Positions 5,959-9,673 of a stretch of 9,673 bases of DNA are shown here, in pieces. The stretch is from contig WFRA01000157.1 in NCBI GenBank assembly GCA_015486775.1, forward strand, positions 1 through 9,673, read 5' to 3'. Source of the stretch: Kiritimatiellales bacterium (GTDB lineage Bacteria > Verrucomicrobiota > Kiritimatiellia > Kiritimatiellales > Pontiellaceae). Below the pieces are notes generated by a model, which was not told the DNA's origin, did no database searches, and saw only the letters and a program-made list of their open reading frames with translations. The translations under genes and the position numbers were made by a program. The stretch's first letter is position 1, and every line of letters starts with the position of its first letter.

Positions 5959-6858
5959 ATGAATTCTTTCCGAGGAATCGATCTGCAGGTGAACGGATGG
6001 GGGGGAGTCAATTTTTCCGACTCCGGTTTAACGCGCGAAGGAATCGGCCGCGCCGCCGACCTGCTGGCGGAAAAGGGGACGGAAAAATTTCTTACTACTG
6101 TGGTTACCTGCTCGCCGGAAACCTACGAAGCCGTTCTTCCATTGCTTGGAACGGCTTGCGCTGAAGACGACCGCCTGCCGGGAATCCATATCGAGGGGCC
6201 CTTTATTTCGCCCGAGGATGGAGCCGTTGGTGCCCATCCGAAGCCGCATGTGCGCGCGCCCTCCATCGATGCTTTCAAACGATTGCAAGAGCTGGCGGGC
6301 GGGCATGTCCGGCTGGTGACGCTGGCACCGGAACAACCCGGCGCACTTGGGCTGATCGAATACCTTGTGGAAAACAACGTTATCGTCTCCGTCGGCCATA
6401 CGCTGGCCAACTCCGGGCATATCGCGGATGCATGCAAGGCGGGGGCTACGCTGGCCACCCACTTGGGCAACGGCATCCCCAACGAACTCAATCGAACCCA
6501 AAATACGATCTGGGCCATTCTGGCCAGCCCGCTTACGGCCATGCTGATCACGGATGGGTTCCACCTCCCGCCGGACTTTATCAAGACGGTCTATGCCGCC
6601 AAAGGTTCGGGAAAAACCATCCTGGTCTCCGATGCCGCGCCCGTGGCGGGACAGCTTCCCGGCGAATATGAAATCTTTGGAACCCGGGTGCGGCTGACCA
6701 AAGAGGGTTGCGTGCAAAATCTAAACGCGCCGACGCTGGCGGGTAGTGCCTCCGATCTCGCTGCCTGTGCCGGGGTGGCCGAAAAGATCCTAGGTTTGGA
6801 AAAAGCGGAACTAGAAAAGATCTATTTCGGCAATGCCGCAACTTTGCTGAAAATATAG
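5959..6858 (+). CDS. nagA: NagA-like N-acetylglucosamine-6-phosphate deacetylase, barrel-only form
   Basis: NagA removes the acetyl group from GlcNAc-6-phosphate. This 299-residue protein lines up with the catalytic barrel of NagA: GIDLQVNGWGGV at 6-17 (the QxN variant of the amidohydrolase HxH motif), HIEGPF at 77-82 (metal Glu79), SVGHT at 144-148 (His147), ATHLGNGIPN at 166-175 (His168), TDGFH at 198-202 (His202) and SDAAPVAG at 224-231 (catalytic Asp225). Usual NagA proteins are about 380 residues; the strands before the barrel and those after NAATLL that build the second, beta-sandwich domain are absent here. It is not a truncation by mutation: the start has AAGGAG 8 nt upstream and the stop is clean. 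It lies 19 nt after gnd and 38 nt before the GDH gene. The deacetylase family is firm; the exact acetylated substrate may differ from GlcNAc-6-phosphate. Confidence 0.85.
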   Translation: MNSFRGIDLQVNGWGGVNFSDSGLTREGIGRAADLLAEKGTEKFLTTVVTCSPETYEAVLPLLGTACAEDDRLPGIHIEGPFISPEDGAVGAHPKPHVRAPSIDAFKRLQELAGGHVRLVTLAPEQPGALGLIEYLVENNVIVSVGHTLANSGHIADACKAGATLATHLGNGIPNELNRTQNTIWAILASPLTAMLITDGFHLPPDFIKTVYAAKGSGKTILVSDAAPVAGQLPGEYEIFGTRVRLTKEGCVQNLNAPTLAGSASDLAACAGVAEKILGLEKAELEKIYFGNAATLLKI

Positions 6859-6896
6859 GAAGGGAAGAATTTTTCATTTATGGGAGTGTACAGGCC

Positions 6897-9673
6897 ATGG
6901 AAAATCAAACGGTTTCGATTACAGGCGACATAGGAGAAAAGGCGGCAGGTGTTGGGTTGGATATTGCGTTGCTGTATGATGCCGTCATCGAACTGACCAA
7001 CGAGGGGCTACTTTCTGCGGTTTGCCTCAACGAAGCGGTGGCTGTCTTGATTGGCCATCTGGGGCTGCCATCCTATTTTTTCCAGCATATTTCCAAGGGC
7101 GCGTTGAAAAACATCCTGCGCGTTATTGGGCGCAATGTTGTCCGGGAGAATGGAGGGTTTGCGCTGCGCGGCGAACTGGCGGAGGTGCAGATGGATGCCG
7201 GCCACGGAGTCTGGGTTCGGATTGCAACCGCCGAAACACGCGACCGGATGGAATCCCTGCTCGACACGGCGATGGTTGGCGGACGGGTTGAATACTATTT
7301 TGGCGAGGAACACGGATACCACACCTACCTGGTACGTCTGGAACCTTGCAAGGAGCTAGCCGAGCTAACTGAGGGGGAATCGCCGTTCGCCTTCTCGCAT
7401 TCCGAATGCAAGGCGGCCATCCCGAAGAAAACACAGTTGCGCTATGTGGGGTTCCTCAAGCGTTCCCGGGGAAGGGCAAAGCCGCTTGTCGAAACCTCCC
7501 GCTGCATGTCGACGAACGAAACCCGTATCATGTTCCGCGAGGATTCTTCCCGCTCCATCCTGCCGGTTCTCAGGAAGATTGCGGAGGATTTGGGAATCAC
7601 GCTGACCCGTGCCTATTGGGAGCCCTACCGGGGCGAAACCGACCGCATCGAATCCGTCTGCTCGCTCTACCTCAAGGGATGCCCCCCGAAAAAATCCATG
7701 GAAAGGGCGGTGATCCAGATTCGGGGACTACTTGCCATCTCCGGCGACAAAAGGATTGAGCAACTCTATGTCAAAGGGGAACTCTCCTTTGAGGAATATG
7801 TTTTTTCCGTCAATGCCTTGGCTTTCGTGCATGGGTTTATCTGCAAGGATCTCGATGTCGACCGGGAGCTACTCAACGCACTGTCTCGACCGGAACTCCG
7901 CGAAACTATGGCGCGGCGTATTTTCGAGTCGAACCGCAACGAGTATACGTGGGGTACAATTCAGCACGTCATCTCTTCGCATCCCGAGCTCATAAAGAAG
8001 GTCTACGATCTTTTCAACCGCCGCTTCAACCCGACTCGTTTGCGCCGCATTTCCGAAGCTTCGCTGAAAAGGAAAATCGTGGAATTCAAACGGCATCTGG
8101 ATGTGGTGTTCATGGATGACGCGACCTCGCACGATATCTTTTCGTTCATGGCGCATCTGCTGACCGATGTGCGCAAAACGAATTTCTACCTGCCGGAAAA
8201 ACGTTCCTTCGCCTTCCGCATGGATGCCAGCGTGCTCGACCCACTGGTCTTTCCCTCGAAGGTCCACGGCATTTTCTTTGTGGCCGGTTTCTACAGTATC
8301 GGAACCCATCTACGGGCGGACGATATTGCCCGGGGCGGCCTGCGCTTGATCCGAGTGACCAAAAGCAACTACAGTGTACAGCTCGACCAGATGGTGCCGC
8401 TCAACTATGCGCTTGGCCCCGTGGCCCAGCGGCTGAAGCACAAGGATATTGCCGAGAGCGGATCGAAGGGGGTCATCGTCCCCTTTGTCGAATATGCCCG
8501 CGAGGGCTTGCAAGCGGTGCTCGACTATACCGAGGGGATACTCGACCTGGTGCAGACCTCGCCGGACGTGGTGGATTACCTGGAACGCCACGAAATGGTT
8601 TTCTTCGGTCCCGACGAGGGAACCGCCCCGTTCATGGACGACGTTGCGGAATATGCTCGGAAGCGCGGATACAAAATGTGGCGCACGCTAACCACCGGCA
8701 AGAGCATCGGCATCCCACACGATGCCCACGGACTCACAAAGGAAGGGAAGGTGTTCAGCCTCCTAGGACGCGGCGAAAAGGGGACGGAGTTGCTATTGGA
8801 TGGGAAATCCAAGGCGGTTTCCAAAAACATGTCTGTGTTGCGGAATGCGATCGGCTCGCGCATCGCCACTAGCGGCATGACCACCGCCGGTGTCATGGCC
8901 TCCTTCCGGGCAGTCATCGACCACCTCGGCATGGACGAGGCATCGGTGAACCTTATGATGACCGGCGGCCCCGACGGGGATCTGGGTGCCAACCAGATCC
9001 AGACGTTCAAGGGACGAATCTGTCTCTTGATCGACGGCGGCGGCATCTTGTTCGATCCGGACGGGCTCGATCGCGATGCGCTACTGGAACTGGCGCTGGC
9101 TCGCCATACCTCCCCCCGGCTCAACAGCATGGATTTCCCGGAAGAGAAGCTCGGCTCGGGCGGATTCAAGATGCCGGGCATCGCGGGAGAGTTCGCGCTC
9201 CCGGACGGGACGAAGCTCGATGATGCCATGCTGTTCCACCGCACCGCACTGACCCGCCCGGAAATACGCCCGCTCGTCGCCAAAGCTAATATCCAAGCCT
9301 TCATTCCCTGCGGCGGATTCCGCGAAACAATCAACGCTGGCAACGTCCACGCTTTCCTAGACATATTCAGGGAACTGCGGGTGATCGTGGAGGGCGCCAA
9401 TGTCTTCTTCGACGATGCCGCCCGCCGGGTGGTCGCTACGGAAACGAAAATCCTCCAAATCAAGGATTCCACCGCCAACAAAGGCGGCGTGACGTGTAGC
9501 TCAATGGGGGAGGTGCTCCCTGCAATCTTGCTGGGCAACGATTATGAAAAAACCATTTTGGATGATCCTGAAACACAGATAAGGCTGATTGGCGATATGT
9601 TTGCCATCATCCAGCGCAATGCCGCCCTGGAGACCCGCATGCTACTCGCCCTGAATGACAAAGAGGGAACTCC
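6897..9673 (+). CDS. Large NAD-type glutamate dehydrogenase (115-kDa, fungal Gdh2-like), 3' end missing
   Basis: An uninterrupted frame of 925 codons runs from the ATG at 6897 (GGAG 10 nt upstream) off the right edge. Residues 1 to about 400 are a poorly conserved N-terminal region. The catalytic part shows DIARGGLRL around residues 476-484, ESGSKGVIVPF with Lys524, FFGPDEGTAPFMDD from 569, TTGKSIGIPHDAHG from 599, the dinucleotide loop TGGPDGDLGANQI from 689, then VIVEGANVFFDD and KDSTANKGGVTCSS near the end. These match the large 115-kDa GDH class known from yeast Gdh2 and some bacteria, not the common 450-residue or the 180-kDa GDH. The class oxidatively deaminates glutamate to 2-oxoglutarate and ammonia with NAD. 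Here it would regenerate 2-oxoglutarate for the aminotransferase. About 100-150 residues are probably missing. No frameshift was found. Confidence 0.93.
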   Translation, partial: MENQTVSITGDIGEKAAGVGLDIALLYDAVIELTNEGLLSAVCLNEAVAVLIGHLGLPSYFFQHISKGALKNILRVIGRNVVRENGGFALRGELAEVQMDAGHGVWVRIATAETRDRMESLLDTAMVGGRVEYYFGEEHGYHTYLVRLEPCKELAELTEGESPFAFSHSECKAAIPKKTQLRYVGFLKRSRGRAKPLVETSRCMSTNETRIMFREDSSRSILPVLRKIAEDLGITLTRAYWEPYRGETDRIESVCSLYLKGCPPKKSMERAVIQIRGLLAISGDKRIEQLYVKGELSFEEYVFSVNALAFVHGFICKDLDVDRELLNALSRPELRETMARRIFESNRNEYTWGTIQHVISSHPELIKKVYDLFNRRFNPTRLRRISEASLKRKIVEFKRHLDVVFMDDATSHDIFSFMAHLLTDVRKTNFYLPEKRSFAFRMDASVLDPLVFPSKVHGIFFVAGFYSIGTHLRADDIARGGLRLIRVTKSNYSVQLDQMVPLNYALGPVAQRLKHKDIAESGSKGVIVPFVEYAREGLQAVLDYTEGILDLVQTSPDVVDYLERHEMVFFGPDEGTAPFMDDVAEYARKRGYKMWRTLTTGKSIGIPHDAHGLTKEGKVFSLLGRGEKGTELLLDGKSKAVSKNMSVLRNAIGSRIATSGMTTAGVMASFRAVIDHLGMDEASVNLMMTGGPDGDLGANQIQTFKGRICLLIDGGGILFDPDGLDRDALLELALARHTSPRLNSMDFPEEKLGSGGFKMPGIAGEFALPDGTKLDDAMLFHRTALTRPEIRPLVAKANIQAFIPCGGFRETINAGNVHAFLDIFRELRVIVEGANVFFDDAARRVVATETKILQIKDSTANKGGVTCSSMGEVLPAILLGNDYEKTILDDPETQIRLIGDMFAIIQRNAALETRMLLALNDKEGT

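Noticed and set aside
6028..6717. Minus-strand open frame of 229 codons
   Set aside because: It is antisense to the NagA-like gene, which has all catalytic motifs in the plus frame.
8576..9538. Minus-strand open frame of 320 codons
   Set aside because: It is antisense to conserved catalytic motifs of the large GDH and is Ser/Pro-rich, as is usual for shadow frames.

Overview
The window looks like a chromosomal segment from an anaerobic, saccharolytic bacterium. It is GC-rich, genes are tightly packed, and intergenic gaps carry degenerate 7-nt repeats. The left-hand cluster (MinD-type ATPase, DUF5320, DUF134) is typical of strict anaerobes. A PVC-group lineage such as Kiritimatiellota is my best guess, but it rests on general resemblance only; no rRNA or other marker is present.

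Left block, positions 1-1155, minus strand. Four genes are transcribed leftward from a good sigma70-type promoter near 1198-1225: a DUF134/UPF0251 helix-turn-helix protein, a 64-aa Gly/Arg-rich DUF5320-like protein, a 100-aa DUF5320 protein with a C-terminal helix, and the first 47 codons of a MinD-superfamily ATPase (the type that often carries an inserted ferredoxin domain). This set usually sits beside iron-sulfur or NifX/NifB-like functions.

Middle, 1156-1794. This is a gene-poor divergent intergenic region. It holds two adjacent perfect hairpins (1325-1367), a broken transposase 3' end (about 1448-1602), and the probable promoter region of the rightward operon.

Right block, 1795 to the end, plus strand. 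Five closely spaced genes look like one operon: a Gfo/Idh/MocA oxidoreductase, a class III PLP aminotransferase, a full-length 6-phosphogluconate dehydrogenase, a very short NagA-like deacetylase, and a large (115-kDa, fungal Gdh2-like) NAD-type glutamate dehydrogenase that runs off the right edge. The last is the longest reading frame in the window. The combination suggests catabolism of an amino sugar or amino-sugar acid: deacetylation, oxidation, transamination onto 2-oxoglutarate, oxidative decarboxylation, and regeneration of 2-oxoglutarate with ammonia release by GDH. The actual substrate is not known. No transporter, kinase or regulator is visible in the window.

The most unusual points are this gene combination, a 6PGDH whose cofactor loop predicts NAD rather than NADP, a NagA reduced to its barrel with all catalytic residues kept, and two intergenic elements (165-233 and 3061-3143) that share one architecture: degenerate 7-nt arrays facing each other as inverted repeats.
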